A stretch of 64,000 nt of DNA from Atherix ibis (GCA_958298945.1 OY282609.1:13312326-13376325); one strand, 5' to 3'. Counted from the first letter of the stretch, positions 46,039 to 58,250 are shown. The notes: generated by a model from the letters alone, not told the origin. Numbers and translations: made by a program.

Positions 46039-46905
46039 ACCAAAAGGAGTGATATGATTTCTTTTTTTTTAAAAACACACTAATTGTTAAGGAAATTCAA
46101 ATGTTTTTTATTTAATGTGAAGTACAATCGATACAATTAAGTTCTGAATAAAACGTCATTCAAATGACCTCCACGACTTCTTTTGCAGGAAAGAATTCGA
46201 TGAACCCAATTTTCGAGTAGTTTTTCCACTAAATTAAGTCGTATGTCATGAATAGCACTTTCAATATTGACTTCTAAAGCTTGAAGAGAGTCTGGTTTAT
46301 TGTTAAAGACCAATGACTTCAAATAACCCTACAAGAAATAGTCTAATGGTGTTATATCACAACTTCTTGGAGGTCATTCAATGTCACAATTTCTTGAAAT
46401 AATCGAATCTCCAAACTTTTCTCGCAATAATTCGGTGGTTGCATGTGCTGTGTGGCAGGTAGCCCCGTCTTGTTGGAACCAGATGTTGTCAAGATCAACT
46501 TCTTCCAATTTCGGCTATAAAAAGTAGGTTACACAGTAACGGTGTTACCAGCTTCATTTTGAAAGAAGTGCGGACCGATGATTCCACCAGACCAAAAACC
46601 ACACGAAACTGTCAATTTAGGTGAATGTAATAGGTGTTCATGAATAATTTGTGGATTTTCTTCGCACCAGAATCGACAGTTTTGTTTATTAACCGCACCA
46701 CTCAGATGAAAGTGAGCGCGCGAAAAGTTGCAATTGGAGAACAATTATTTTGATAATAAACTTGAATAATTTGTAAACGTTGTTCTTGCGTATATCTCTC
46801 CATAATGAAATTGTAAACATTACTGAATACAATGAAATAAAAAAGACAGATCATGACATATTACAAATGGCCGAAACGTCACTTAGAAATCATATCACTC
46901 TTTTA
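46039..46905 (-). mobile_element. R-group (D41D) element with large internal deletion
   Basis: Both ends keep the inner part of the R terminal repeat (aagagtgatatgatttc type) but the outer 10 or so bases are diverged. The transposase (minus strand, from about 46803 down to 46138) starts MERYTQEQRLQ, reaches SPIATF-like sequence, then jumps at about 46715-46722 straight to AHFHLSGAVNKQNCRFWCEE, losing most of the DNA-binding region and IIFSDE. The rest is damaged but recognisable (DNIWFQQDGATCH, CDITPLDYFL) and ends GGHLNDVLFRT. Confidence 0.85.
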
Positions 46906-47038
46906 ATAGATGAAGGCGATTCCAGGTGAAACACCTACGTCTGATTAATCAAAATACTTTAAAAAGAATAACATTGATGCATAAAAATAAAACAAAATTG
47001 TTGCAAAAAATCAAAATCAGTCTCATTGACATTATATA

Positions 47039-47945
47039 TCAGGACTTTCAATAGCAACTTGACACTTTTGATTTCTTACTGTAAACGCACCCTTAAACAA
47101 ATCAGTGCGCTGTCACTGTCAAAACAATCAGTAACTTAAACATTTTCATCATGCAAAGACGAAGAACGTTTACAAGTTATTAAAAATTACTACAGAAATT
47201 CCGGATCGGTGATTGCAACTTTAATAGCGCAAAATCATCTTCAGTGATGAAGCGCATTTTTGGTTGAATGGCTTCGTCAACAAACAAAACATGCGTTATT
47301 GGAGTGCTGCAAACCTTTATGTGCTTCATGAAACACCACTTCATCCACAAAAAGTGTCTGTATGGTGCGGTTTTTATGCCGGTGGCGTCATTGGGCCATT
47401 TTCCTTCGTTGATGAAAATGACATTCACGTTACAGTCAATGGTGAACGCTACATAGACATGTTGCAGCATTATTTCTTCGATCAATTGCATGGGCTGGAC
47501 ATCAGTGATATGTGGTTTCAACAAGACGGTGCTACATCCCACACAGCGGGAGAAACAATCGACTTACTGAAGTCCAAGTTTGGTGAACGTGTTATATCGA
47601 GATCTTGTGATTTAACACCTCTAGACTTTTTTCTGTGAAGCTACGTTAAATCGATGGTCTATGCCAACAAGCCGGCGACGTTAGAGAACCTAAGAGCCAA
47701 CATCGAACGAGAAATAGCGGCCATTCCCGTCGAATTGTGTGTCCGAGTCATCGAAAATTGGCTTCAACGAATCGACCGCTGCAAGCGTGCCCGTGGTGGA
47801 CATACGAGTATGACCGAAGTCGAGTACCATTCATGATTGCATTGATTGTACTTTAAGCCAATAATAAAAGTTTTGGTATATCTTAAATGGTTTGCGAGAT
47901 ATTTAAAAAAAAAAAGTTGTCAAGTTCTTATTCAAAAACCCTTGA
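47039..47945 (+). mobile_element. T-group (D41D-related) element with internal deletion
   Basis: Inverted ends tcaggactttcaatagcaac and, from the right, tcaagggtttttgaataagaa, both leading into cttgaca. Full coding length would need about 1.2 kb; this copy is 907 bp. A TA precedes the left end; none follows the right end. Confidence 0.78.
47151..47836 (+). pseudogene. T-group transposase (deleted)
   Basis: ATG at 47151 (MQRRRTF), then after a stop NYYRNSGSVIATL; a deletion at about 47222-47232 joins this to KIIFSDEAHFWLNGFVNKQN. The catalytic part is readable: RYWSAANLYVLHETPLHPQK, VSVWCGFYAGGVIGPFSFVD, VTVNGERYIDMLQHYFFDQL, WFQQDGATSHTAGETIDLLK and DLTPLDFFL followed by a stop. Nine or so residues before CDLTPLD are missing, so the Asp spacing is only about 32. 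The last part (47654-47836, KSMVYANKPATLENLRANIE to RARGGHTSMTEVEYHS) is repeated at 52148-52330. Confidence 0.83.
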
Positions 47946-49065
47946 TTTGTCACGAGCATATCTCTACTTTTTTTTAATTTTTCTTTACCCAAATCAATTT
48001 TGTATATAAGGTGCCGAATCATCTTCTAGTCATAGTACTCCCACAACGCACTCTATTAGTATTTAAGGTACTTTACTTATAGAAGACAACAATTTCGCTT
48101 ATATTCCAAGTCTAATAAAGATCTAAAAAAAATTGAATTTCTGACCAATAACTTAATTTAATCCTTAATTGTCAATAGCATATGCTATTTGGAAGAGGAA
48201 TTTTTATAGCAATTCTTGTTCAATGATAAAATTTGAAGAGAAAAATAATTCCTTCTTAATTTTGGCTATAGCAAAAAGAGCACCCAGAAATTGGTTTGAC
48301 GCATACGGACTAGTGAACATATGAAGTGGTAATTGCTACCAACTGGAAACATGTCTGGAATACTTAAATATATATTGATTTTCTTGTACCACTGCAGTAC
48401 TATTTCACATCAACTAAGGGTCAAATCCTTTTTCGCCAAACTCATCCTTTTCTATTTATTTATTTATATTGTGATGAAAAAAAATCTGTTAAAATAATTG
48501 AAAGGAGTTGAAAAAAGTTATAGGAAGATTACTGATTTTTTTTTTCTCGAATTCTCTTATATACTCATATGTAAATATGGTATATCGTTATCTATATAAA
48601 AAGGTACCTACAAGAATTAATTCCAGTCCAAATTTTTTTTTAAATTTTAAGTCAATTTGTTTACATATGAACAGGTTTTTTTTTTTTTAATAGGTACCAT
48701 ACAAAAAAATATTACAAAATGAAACACAAATTTTTTCTCTCATCAATCTTAATTTATTTATAAATAATATTAAATTAGAAAACATTACATAATAATTTGT
48801 AATATATTTTCATTAATATAAATAGAAGATTTTTGTTCTGAAAATAGCCAAGAACATAGCATAGAAATCCTTGATATAAACCAAAAGTAATTAGTAACAA
48901 AGAAATTGTATACAGCTGGAACGGAATGATCCTGTTTCGGTTTACTAAACAGGACTTTTATGTTCCAACTGCATAAACAACACAACCACATAGAATATTT
49001 TCATTCATTTTTATTATAGAAAAAAAAAACTGTCTCTCTAATGTTTTCCCTTTTCTCTTTCTCTC

Positions 49066-49112
<47 letters not shown>

Positions 49113-50177
49113 TAGTAGTCCATAAAGTTTTCTAATCGATACGAATCGAAATGCATGGACTGTGGTCCTTTTGATAGCTTTTTACTCAATTTATGTTATT
49201 TCTGTTTTAGCTTTTCTTTTGTTTATTACATTTTCTTATTTGGCAAAATTGAAAAATTGTACAAAAATCTATATTGACAGAACTTAATTAAATTTTATGA
49301 AATAGACACACAAACAAAAAAAAAAACAAAAAATAAAAATAAATACAAAATCTAAATTAAATTATAATTTTATAAAATCGAATATAGTATCAGATATTAT
49401 ACACTATTGATGGTTACAAAAAATTACTCATAATACTTCCGCTATCAACTGTGTTAATATAAAACAGGACGAAAGAAAAAAAGCTCAACTAATAAAAGGA
49501 GGCTAATGTTTTAGCTGTGAACAAGCGCCAATGAAGCCTATCAGAACGAAGCAGAATTAGTAAAATCGGTGTTCGATTCGGATTCGTATCAATTTGGTAT
49601 TGTGTCATTACACGACAGTACAATTAATGATCTTAATTGGAAATCTACCAGATAAACAGACAATAATTTTCCAACACACAACCTTGTATTGTGCTAACCA
49701 TTTTCCATTAAACAACCACCTCGTTTTGTCGTTTCCGTGTGTGATACTGTAGCTTTCCCTATTTTCAGGCGTTAATTAGTGAAATCCATTTCCAATTAGT
49801 ACAAAACGCATATATAAATATTGATATTATCGATATAATATTATTGCAGAAAAATTTTTACTTTTGTTTTTACAAAATATTTATCAATGCAAGAAGCAAA
49901 AAATCATATTTTCGCAACAACAAAAATAAAAAATAAAGCTTCTTTTATAAAAATTATACAAAAACTAACCCAATTTATTATTAGAAAAAAATTTAAAATG
50001 GAGAATAGAATAAAAACTAAATCAATAACCATTTGAATATACGTATTATATGAAGAAGTGAATCTAGCACAGAGTCAAAGTATGTAAAGAATAAAAGTTG
50101 AAAGTGAGCAACTAGAAAATGTATTTAAATAGCATCAAATATGATGTGAGCAGTACAAAATGGAGTTAAGCAAACAA
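47564..50177 (+). repeat. 2.61-kb direct duplication, source copy
   Basis: This segment recurs at 52058-54671 with a constant offset of 4494 bases and no difference that I found by reading, including homopolymers and the CT microsatellite. It starts inside the T-group transposase (ttactgaag) and ends at caaacaa. Content other than the T tail is AT-rich and unrecognised. The source copy continues naturally on both sides (complete T element to the left), which makes it the donor. Confidence 0.92.
49048..49110 (+). repeat. CT microsatellite
   Basis: Interrupted (TTTCTC)n followed by about 13 pure CT units and a short GT run. An identical tract lies at 53542-53604 in the second copy of the duplication. 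Confidence 0.9.
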
Positions 50178-50805
50178 AGATATAGAAAATCAAGCTCAAT
50201 ATTACAAATAAACCATGTCATGAGAGCCATTTCATGCCATAGTATTTATTATGGCAGCCGTTTCGTTGTAAAACGTGATTTTCTAGCCAGGAGGCAGGCG
50301 AAGTAACGTCCAACGCCAGGTAGCAACCGACCAAAACAACGTGACCAATTTACAAACATCGACCCAGTACACATTATATAGGTCAGGATACCTCCTAAAG
50401 AGATCACCAGGAAGTGTTAGTATACTCGAAAGGAAGCGTTGTGGTATTTTTAAGTATTTTCTCTTTTTATCCTGCAAACTCTTTTCCACTATGAACACTT
50501 CAGTCCTGATTCAGTTAGTTCCAAGTTTTATGCTTCAGTCGTTTTTTTTTTAAATTTAATTTTTTTTTCAGCGATAGTTTTTTCACACAACTATTTTCAG
50601 TTGCATTAAACACGAGAGCTCATAACTCTTTAGTTGTAATGTGGTGCTTTTCTAAAGAGATGACCCATAAATGTCTATAAATGTTATTTGATTATTAAAA
50701 TAAAAAAAGATAAAAGCAACGATTCTTTTTCAGCTGAGTTGAACTTCTTTAATTTTTTAAAGGCAAATTTCCTTCAAGATTTTTAGTAATGGACACAATA
50801 GTGTA
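50178..50805. other. Unassigned sequence
   Basis: The block 50250-50520 has more balanced composition than its surroundings and a 71-codon open frame on the minus strand (VYWVDVCKLVTLFWSVATWR) that I do not recognise. It could be an unrecognised exon or an old element. Confidence 0.35.
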
Positions 50806-50884
50806 TCAGGTGTATAAGCTTAAATCCGCTGTTTTTTTAGTCAAAAAAAAACCATGTTTTTTTGCATAGAAAACAAAAACAAAT

Positions 50885-51916
50885 TTATTCAAAGTACTTG
50901 CCCTCGCTAGCTAGACATTTTTCCCATCTCTCGGGCAATTTGTGGATACCACGCCAAAAAAAATTCCTTTTTTTTCGTGGCAAACCACTCATCAAGCCAT
51001 TTTCGGACGTCTTCGTAAGAATCGAAGTGCTGCTCAGCGAGCGCGTGGCCCATCGACGAAAACAGGTGGTTGTCGGAAGGGGTCAGGTCTGCTGAATAAG
51101 CGGGGTGGGGTAGCACTTCCCAGTTGAGTGTCTCCACTTCCCAGTCGGACCATTTTTTGACGTGTGCGATGGTGCGTTGTCGTGGAGGAAAATCAGCTTG
51201 TCATGTCTTTGTTGATAATCCGTCCTTTTTTCACGCAGAGCACGGTGCAATTTGATCACTTGTTAGTGGTAGCGGTGGGTATTGACAGTTTCACCAGGTT
51301 TCAACATTTCATAGTAGACGATACCCTGCTGATCCCACCAAACGCATAGCACCGTCTGCCATCCGAACCGACTTGGTCTTGGGGAAGATGTTGATGGTTG
51401 GTCGGGATCAGCCCGCGATTTCTTGCGTTAAGGATTCTCGAAATATATCCACTTTTCATCGCCTGTCACAATCCGATGCAAGAACGACTTTCTTTTTTGT
51501 CTGGAGAGCAAGATTTCGCATGTGTTTTAGTGTCGCTCCATCTGCTTATCGTTCAATTCATGCGGCACCCATTTTCCGATCTTTTCAATCTTCCCCATGA
51601 CACGCAGACGCATGGAAATGGCTGGTTGAGTAACACCCAATTGCTCCGCAAACATTTTTTGAGATTGGGTATCGTCTTCGTCCAAAAGAGCCTGCAATTG
51701 ATGGTCTGAAGACCGATTTTCACGCTTCTTGTCCCACAAGTCAAAATTGCCGTCTTTGAACAGACGAAACCAATCTCGGCACGTTGTTTCCGATAAAGCA
51801 CTGTCACCATAGGCCTCCATAAGCATTTGATACAATTTGGCGGCCGATTTCTTCAAATTGAAGCAGAAAAGCAGAGCTTCCCGCTTATGCTCCTTTTCTG
51901 GCACAAAACTAGACAT
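50885..51916 (-). pseudogene. Mos1-like transposase (broken)
   Basis: ATG at 51914-51916: MSSFVPEKEHKREALLFCFN, almost the Mos1 start. LMEAYGDSALSETTCRDWFR, then LQALLDEDDTQSQKMFAEQL and GKIEKIGKWVPHELNDKQME are in one long frame. After a frameshift come KKSFLHRIVTGDEKWIYFEN (first Asp), WWDQQGIVYYEMLKPGETVN, a stretch of frameshifts around the second Asp, and ETLNWEVLPHPAYSADLTPS. The third position reads PSDNHLF (Asp kept, Tyr lost). It ends RASEGKYFE. Confidence 0.87.
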
Positions 51917-52057
51917 GATTACCAAAAGAAAAATGTATGTTGTTGTACGAAATTGCTGACAATTTATACTGATTAATGTTGACATATGTCAAACACAAAA
52001 AAAAAAGTATTGTAGCTTAATACTCTTACTCACGCCATCTATGACCAAACAGCGGAT

Positions 52058-53559
52058 TTACTGAAGTCCAAGTTTGGTGAACGTGTTATATCGAGATCTT
52101 GTGATTTAACACCTCTAGACTTTTTTCTGTGAAGCTACGTTAAATCGATGGTCTATGCCAACAAGCCGGCGACGTTAGAGAACCTAAGAGCCAACATCGA
52201 ACGAGAAATAGCGGCCATTCCCGTCGAATTGTGTGTCCGAGTCATCGAAAATTGGCTTCAACGAATCGACCGCTGCAAGCGTGCCCGTGGTGGACATACG
52301 AGTATGACCGAAGTCGAGTACCATTCATGATTGCATTGATTGTACTTTAAGCCAATAATAAAAGTTTTGGTATATCTTAAATGGTTTGCGAGATATTTAA
52401 AAAAAAAAAGTTGTCAAGTTCTTATTCAAAAACCCTTGATTTGTCACGAGCATATCTCTACTTTTTTTTAATTTTTCTTTACCCAAATCAATTTTGTATA
52501 TAAGGTGCCGAATCATCTTCTAGTCATAGTACTCCCACAACGCACTCTATTAGTATTTAAGGTACTTTACTTATAGAAGACAACAATTTCGCTTATATTC
52601 CAAGTCTAATAAAGATCTAAAAAAAATTGAATTTCTGACCAATAACTTAATTTAATCCTTAATTGTCAATAGCATATGCTATTTGGAAGAGGAATTTTTA
52701 TAGCAATTCTTGTTCAATGATAAAATTTGAAGAGAAAAATAATTCCTTCTTAATTTTGGCTATAGCAAAAAGAGCACCCAGAAATTGGTTTGACGCATAC
52801 GGACTAGTGAACATATGAAGTGGTAATTGCTACCAACTGGAAACATGTCTGGAATACTTAAATATATATTGATTTTCTTGTACCACTGCAGTACTATTTC
52901 ACATCAACTAAGGGTCAAATCCTTTTTCGCCAAACTCATCCTTTTCTATTTATTTATTTATATTGTGATGAAAAAAAATCTGTTAAAATAATTGAAAGGA
53001 GTTGAAAAAAGTTATAGGAAGATTACTGATTTTTTTTTTCTCGAATTCTCTTATATACTCATATGTAAATATGGTATATCGTTATCTATATAAAAAGGTA
53101 CCTACAAGAATTAATTCCAGTCCAAATTTTTTTTTAAATTTTAAGTCAATTTGTTTACATATGAACAGGTTTTTTTTTTTTTAATAGGTACCATACAAAA
53201 AAATATTACAAAATGAAACACAAATTTTTTCTCTCATCAATCTTAATTTATTTATAAATAATATTAAATTAGAAAACATTACATAATAATTTGTAATATA
53301 TTTTCATTAATATAAATAGAAGATTTTTGTTCTGAAAATAGCCAAGAACATAGCATAGAAATCCTTGATATAAACCAAAAGTAATTAGTAACAAAGAAAT
53401 TGTATACAGCTGGAACGGAATGATCCTGTTTCGGTTTACTAAACAGGACTTTTATGTTCCAACTGCATAAACAACACAACCACATAGAATATTTTCATTC
53501 ATTTTTATTATAGAAAAAAAAAACTGTCTCTCTAATGTTTTCCCTTTTCTCTTTCTCTC

Positions 53560-53606
<47 letters not shown>

Positions 53607-54671
53607 TAGTAGTCCATAAAGTTTTCTAATCGATACGAATCGAAATGCATGGACTGTGGTCCTTTTGATAGCTTTTTACTCAATTTATGTTATTTCTGTT
53701 TTAGCTTTTCTTTTGTTTATTACATTTTCTTATTTGGCAAAATTGAAAAATTGTACAAAAATCTATATTGACAGAACTTAATTAAATTTTATGAAATAGA
53801 CACACAAACAAAAAAAAAAACAAAAAATAAAAATAAATACAAAATCTAAATTAAATTATAATTTTATAAAATCGAATATAGTATCAGATATTATACACTA
53901 TTGATGGTTACAAAAAATTACTCATAATACTTCCGCTATCAACTGTGTTAATATAAAACAGGACGAAAGAAAAAAAGCTCAACTAATAAAAGGAGGCTAA
54001 TGTTTTAGCTGTGAACAAGCGCCAATGAAGCCTATCAGAACGAAGCAGAATTAGTAAAATCGGTGTTCGATTCGGATTCGTATCAATTTGGTATTGTGTC
54101 ATTACACGACAGTACAATTAATGATCTTAATTGGAAATCTACCAGATAAACAGACAATAATTTTCCAACACACAACCTTGTATTGTGCTAACCATTTTCC
54201 ATTAAACAACCACCTCGTTTTGTCGTTTCCGTGTGTGATACTGTAGCTTTCCCTATTTTCAGGCGTTAATTAGTGAAATCCATTTCCAATTAGTACAAAA
54301 CGCATATATAAATATTGATATTATCGATATAATATTATTGCAGAAAAATTTTTACTTTTGTTTTTACAAAATATTTATCAATGCAAGAAGCAAAAAATCA
54401 TATTTTCGCAACAACAAAAATAAAAAATAAAGCTTCTTTTATAAAAATTATACAAAAACTAACCCAATTTATTATTAGAAAAAAATTTAAAATGGAGAAT
54501 AGAATAAAAACTAAATCAATAACCATTTGAATATACGTATTATATGAAGAAGTGAATCTAGCACAGAGTCAAAGTATGTAAAGAATAAAAGTTGAAAGTG
54601 AGCAACTAGAAAATGTATTTAAATAGCATCAAATATGATGTGAGCAGTACAAAATGGAGTTAAGCAAACAA
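52058..54671 (+). repeat. 2.61-kb direct duplication, inserted copy
   Basis: Copy of 47564-50177 placed inside the terminal region of the Mos1-like mariner. The left junction shares only tta with the donor border. It brings along the last 120 or so codons' worth of T-group sequence (60-codon open tail at 52148-52330) and the CT microsatellite at 53542-53604. Confidence 0.92.
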
Positions 54672-54753
54672 GAATAAAAGTTGAAAGTGAGCAACTAGAA
54701 AATGTATTTAAATAGCATCAAATATGATGTGAGCAGTACAAAATGGAGTTAAG
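54581..54753 (+). repeat. 89-bp tandem repeat at the insertion border
   Basis: The last part of the inserted copy (aagaataaaagttgaaagtg to tggagttaag) occurs twice in tandem, at 54581 and again at 54670-54753, with period 89. The donor locus has only one unit. The second unit ends where the mariner end resumes. Confidence 0.9.
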
Positions 54754-54813
54754 AGTTAATACTCTTACTCACGCCATCTATGACCAAACAGCGGATTTAA
54801 GCTTATACCCCTG

Positions 54814-56735
54814 TTCAGTTTCATTTTAGTTTACTATTGTATATTAGAGGACACAATAGCACAGTTTATTTTAATTTTAAAATTGAAATATATTATTCGA
54901 CTCGTAACTCTATATTTATTAAAAAAAAAAAGGGAATATGCACTTCTTTTTGTTTATGTAAGAAAGATGAATAGCAGATATTCTGATTATTCTGCAGTGA
55001 AGATTCTTTCGTTTGCAGTAAAAATGATACTTCTGTTATAAGCTTGGTATTTGAAGTGATGGATATAAGAATAACCGCAAACGATTTTTAGATAGTACAG
55101 ATGACACCAAAGATCTCAATATCGAACCAATGAACTTTTTACCACATCCTTGGACTAAAGAATAAATACTGTTCTTTTTATTCGATGCTCTTTTGGCAAA
55201 GCCACAATTCATGTGTAAATATTAAAAAAAAAAAAACTACCAAATCATGCACAAATTGCATATCCTTTTTTTATATGCACATACTTAATAGAAAATATGG
55301 TCCACTCTGTACCATCTTCTACAAACAAAATAAGGAATTGTTGACTTAACTGGACAAAATAAAAGTGAATTTTACTGCATTCAGATTGAACCGTGCAAAT
55401 AATAAATTCACACTGAATATGGTCAGTATTTGGAAAACTAACAGGACTAGATATGGTCAGAATATCCGAATAAGCATATACTGATACACATCCTTATTGC
55501 AGAATATAAATCAGACTTTATTCAAGCTTTTAAGCATTCTGTACAAAACAAAGACAAAAGTTTTAATATTGAAAAATTCTTTCTCCGTTTCTATCTTTGC
55601 CATATTACCTATACAAAAAGATTTTATATTTAAATTTAATTTCAACTTTTACAAGTTAACTTTTATAAAATATCTATCCATTGAGAAAGTATTGTAATTT
55701 GTAACCAAAGTAAGTTTATCAAAGTTCAACTTTAATATTCTGAACATATAATATTTAAGCTGTTGTGACCAGACGAAATATTAATAAAACATTTTTTTTT
55801 TTTGTTTACGAGAAAGTTTTCATTAAAAGGTGTCTCTGCAATTTGGTTTGATTTTTCTAAAATGAAAATAAGAAATTTAATAGAAAATTTTCTTTACCAA
55901 AGAAAAGAAAACGTAGAATATTGTTGAAAATATTAACCTTTGCCAAATAGCTAATCTGTTTTCGTAGTGAAAAGCTTGCCAACATGAAAAACGAAATTTC
56001 CGACAAACATTTGATCATATCAAAAGCATGAAAAAGTACTTCACACTCGAAAATATTTTTCATGTTACAGAAAAACAAACCCCGATAATGGAAAAAGTAC
56101 ATCCACCAGAAAAGCATATAAAATCAGTAAGTATGTGAAAATTTGTATGGGACTGTTTTTTTTTTTAAGTTCAAATATAAGTGTGTGTGCATACACATAC
56201 ATATGTACATACGCAAATATTTCTGGAAGGTGGTATAAATGTTTGCCTGATTCATAAAGCACAAAAACCATAAATAGGTCGTTGTTTCAAGGAGGTTAAG
56301 TGTGTGCCTGTAATCTTGAGAAGTAAAAATTTCGTTGTTTTTTTTTTTAAATTGAATATTTTCTACGGTATAAGTATGTATGTGTACCTATAGGATAATA
56401 GTGTATATATGAAATTGATATAATTTAAAATTCTCATCTGACGAGTAACAAAAATACCTTTTGATTGGAAATTATAAACAACCAGCAAACTACTCGTATT
56501 TTTTTTTTATGAGGTGGAAAAAGCTAATATTTTGATTAAATTGTTTGCTTACACACCTGCTTTAATGGTATATATATTGAAGGAGATAGACAACCACACG
56601 AGTACACTATGCACAGTGAGCGCCAGTATATTAATTCAATTTTTCTACTTTTCATAAATCCAATAATTTGGCAGATTTTTCATTTTCACAATTTTTACAT
56701 TAAGCATTTTAACTAAATAAGCCGTTTATTGTATA
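54814..56735. other. Unassigned sequence
   Basis: AT-rich DNA with no supported gene or element. Confidence 0.5.
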
Positions 56736-58045
56736 GGGTTTTCCAATAAGATTGATATAATTTCTAAGTGACGTTTCGGCCATTTGTAATATGTCATGAT
56801 CTGTCATTTTTTTTTTTCATTGTATTCAGTAATGTTTACAATTTCATCATGGAGAGATATACGCAAGAAGAACGATTACAATTTTATTATCAAAATAATC
56901 GTTCTCCAATTGCAACTTTTCGTGCGCTTTTGCCATTTCATGGTCGTGACAATCGTCCAACTGTGCTCGCTATTCGAGCGTACATTTTCTTTACATAATG
57001 TTCAAGTGCCAATAAGACAAAGAACCGCTCGAAGTAATGAAAATATTTCTGCCGTTCAGGCAAGTGTTGCTGAAGATCGCAATTTGTCGATTCCAAGACG
57101 ACGTTCGCAAGAATTGGGACTGTCTCAAACCACAACCAGGCGGATTTTGGGCTTGCATCGGTACAAAAGGATTTGGGCTTGCATCCGTATAAAATTGTTA
57201 TCACTCAAGAACTGAAGCCATTGGACCACCGCAAACGTATTGAATTTGCTGATTTTGTCTTGGAACAACTTGAAAAGGATAACGATTTTTTTAAGAAAAT
57301 CATCTTCTCAAACCACAACCTGGTGGATTTTGAGAAAGGATTTTGGCTTGCATCCGTATAAAATTGTTATCACTCAAGAACTGAAGCCATTAGAACAACT
57401 TGAAAACGATAACGATTTTTTTAAGAAAATCATCTTCTCCGATGAGGCTCACTTTCATCTGAGTGGTGCGGTAAATAAACAAAACTGTCGATTCTGATGC
57501 GAAGAAAATACACAAATTATTCATGAACACACATTTTATTCACCTAAATTGACAGTTTGGTGTGGTTTTTGGTCTGGTGGAATCATCGGTCCGTACTTCT
57601 TTCGAAATGAAGCTGGTAACACCGTTACTGTCAATGGAGAGCGGTATAGATCGATGATAACCAACTTTTTATGCCCGAAATTGGAAGAAGTTGATCTTGA
57701 CAACATCTGGTTCCAACAAGACGGGGCTACGTGCCACACAGCACATGCAACAACCGAATTATTGCGAGAAAAGTTTGGAGATTCGATTATTTCAAGAAAT
57801 TGTGACATTGAATGACCTCCAAGAAGTTGTGATTTAACACCATTAGACTATTTCTTGTGGGGTTATTTGAAGTCATTGGTCTTTAGCAATAAACCAGACT
57901 CTCTTCAAGCTTTAGAAGTCAATATTGAAAGTGCTATTCATGACATACGACTTGATTTAGTGGAAAAAGTGCTCGAAAATTTGGTTCATCGAATTCGTTC
58001 CTGCAAAAGAAGTCGTGGAGGCGATTTGAATGACATTCAAATGAA
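56736..58045 (+). mobile_element. R-group (D41D) element with internal tandem duplication
   Basis: Starts after TA with gggttttccaataagattga. The 3' end is missing after RSRGGDLND at about 58040. The transposase starts at ATG 56849 (MERYTQEERLQFYYQNNRSP). Inside, 57120-57220 (HTT exit region and LHPYKIVITQELKP) is repeated, imperfectly, at 57306-57400, so KKIIFS occurs twice. The catalytic region reads KIIFSDEAHFHLSGAVNKQN, VWCGFWSGGIIGPYFFRNEA, WFQQDGATCHTAHATTELLR and CDLTPLDYFLWGYLKSLVF; a stop lies at about 57814 where sister copies have Trp (IEWPPRS). All three Asp remain. Confidence 0.87.
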
Positions 58046-58083
58046 TATTGAAGTTAACATCAAACAACTGACAAATGAGCTTC

Positions 58084-58250
58084 GGCCACTTTCAAAGTAC
58101 AAAAAAATGATTTTTATGGCAGCAACCACTTGAAGTTAGCTGCCATAAAAAACATTTTTCGCTTAAAAATGTTCAGATTATTTGGTAATTTTGGATATAA
58201 AAATTTTCGTTGTTATTTTGATAGTTGAAAAGTTTACTTTGAAAGTGGCC
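58084..58250. mobile_element. Small inverted-repeat element (MITE-like)
   Basis: 167 bp bounded by perfect 16-bp inverted ends: ggccactttcaaagta at 58084-58099 and its complement at 58235-58250. An inner hairpin (tttttatggcag / ctgccataaaaa) lies at about 58111-58151. It is AT-rich and non-coding. No clear target duplication. Family not recognised. Confidence 0.65.

Larger units (their letters stand above)
50806..54813 (-). mobile_element. Mos1-like mariner split near its 5' end by a templated insertion
   Basis: Left end after TA at 50804-50805 reads tcaggtgtataagcttaaat. The body runs to 52060, stops inside the right terminal region at gcggattta, and resumes at 54756 to finish atttaagcttatacccctg at about 54813; the last G and TA of the usual end are lost. 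The 44 bp at 52017-52060 are repeated at 54756-54799, flanking the inserted DNA (52061-54755). Confidence 0.9.
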
